The position numbers and the translations under genes are program-made. This document shows, in pieces, positions 63,533-64,000 of a stretch of 64,000 nucleotides of DNA. The notes beneath the pieces were generated by a model. The model saw nothing but the letters and a program-made list of their open reading frames with translations. It had not been told where the DNA came from and searched no databases. How positions within the stretch are numbered: the first letter of the stretch is position 1; each line of letters opens with the position of its first letter. This stretch comes from Allobacillus saliphilus (lineage in GTDB: Bacteria > Bacillota > Bacilli > Bacillales > Alkalibacillaceae): contig NZ_JAGSIE010000006.1 in the NCBI RefSeq assembly GCF_018138385.1, positions 1 through 64,000 on the forward strand, written 5' to 3'.

Positions 63533-64000
63533 ATGGCAGTAAATGCGAAAATGGTTAAAGAGTTACGTGAAAAAACAGGTGCAGGAATGATGGACTGTAA
63601 AAAAGCTTTAACTGAAACGGATGGAGATATGGAAAAAGCGATCGAATATCTTCGTGAAAAAGGAATTTCAAAAGCAGCGAAGAAAGCAGACCGGATTGCA
63701 GCAGAAGGTTCTGCTCATATCAAAACTGACGGAAACACTGCTGTATTGATTGAAGTAAACAGTGAAACGGACTTTGTTGCAAAAAACGACCAGTTCAAAG
63801 AACTATTAGATACTTTAGCGAGCCATATTCTAAGCCAAAAGCCTTCTACTGTAGAAGAAGCTCTTGAGCAACCATTAAACGGTGAAGGTGACTCTGTGCA
63901 AGAGGTTATCAATAAAAACATTGCACAAATTGGTGAAAAACTTTCACTTCGTCGTTTTGCGGTGCTAACAAAAGATGACAATGCTGCGTTTGGTGCATAT
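63533..64000 (+). CDS. tsf: Elongation factor Ts (5' part; runs off the window)
   Basis: Nucleotide exchange factor for EF-Tu. The 156 codons present cover the UBA-like N-terminus ([20 protein letters not shown]), the TDFVAKN motif ([14 protein letters not shown]) that contacts EF-Tu, and the start of the core. The frame is open at position 64000, so the gene is truncated by the window edge (normal length is just under 300). GGAGGAATTCT precedes the ATG. Confidence 0.97.
   Translation, partial: MAVNAKMVKELREKTGAGMMDCKKALTETDGDMEKAIEYLREKGISKAAKKADRIAAEGSAHIKTDGNTAVLIEVNSETDFVAKNDQFKELLDTLASHILSQKPSTVEEALEQPLNGEGDSVQEVINKNIAQIGEKLSLRRFAVLTKDDNAAFGAY

Overview
The window is chromosomal DNA of a low-GC, endospore-former-type member of Bacillaceae. 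The gene order (smc-ftsY-ylxM-ffh-rpsP-khpA-ylqD-rimM-trmD-rplS, rbgA-rnhB-ylqG-ylqH-sucCD-dprA-topA-xerC-hslVU-codY, then the fla/che operon to rpsB-tsf) is the Bacillus subtilis layout almost gene for gene, and the proteins read as a related but distinct genus, possibly one of the halophilic or alkaliphilic lineages. The species cannot be fixed from the sequence. No rRNA, tRNA, prophage, transposase or CRISPR array is visible.

Layout. (1) 1-9600: a 52-bp tandem repeat, a DUF1128 gene on the minus strand, SMC, both SRP GTPases, and the rpsP-to-rplS translation block with its own sigma-A promoter and an L19-type leader. (2) 9600-19590: about 10 kb that B. subtilis does not have between rplS and rbgA. 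It holds a cobalamin riboswitch and a B12-type uptake locus: a secreted transcobalamin/intrinsic-factor-like protein, a DUF4430 lipoprotein interrupted by an in-frame TGA, and ECF transporter T, fused A1A2 and S components. A minus-strand hemolysin III family protein and an iron-type alcohol dehydrogenase follow. (3) 19594-33050: ribosome assembly GTPase, RNase HII, an orphan FliK-like/FlhB-tail-like pair, succinyl-CoA synthetase, DprA, topoisomerase I, XerC, HslVU and CodY. trmFO, which lies between topA and xerC in B. subtilis, is absent there. (4) 33531-62516: the motility and chemotaxis operon from flgB to swrB, about 29 kb on one strand with many start/stop overlaps. (5) 62520-64000: rpsB and the 5' part of tsf.

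How the parts work together. The flagellar block encodes the rod and hook proteins, MS ring, C ring (FliG, FliM, FliY), export gate and ATPase, placement GTPases FlhF and FlhG, the stator-power factor SwrD/FlbD, most chemotaxis signalling proteins and sigma-D, which switches on late genes elsewhere. Gram-positive features are FliY, CheC, CheD and SwrB.

Most notable points. (a) A riboswitch-controlled bacterial counterpart of the transcobalamin fold: the same two domain types as the animal carriers but in reverse order, plus a second DUF4430 lipoprotein and an ECF importer. (b) Two lesions in that locus: a TGA inside the lipoprotein's DUF4430 domain, and an apparent one-base A-tract frameshift at the start of ecfT. 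(c) A 156-bp near-palindromic MITE-like element between flgE and swrD/flbD that separates a strong Shine-Dalgarno from the swrD start codon; folding of the palindrome would bring them back together. A decayed half copy lies downstream of codY.
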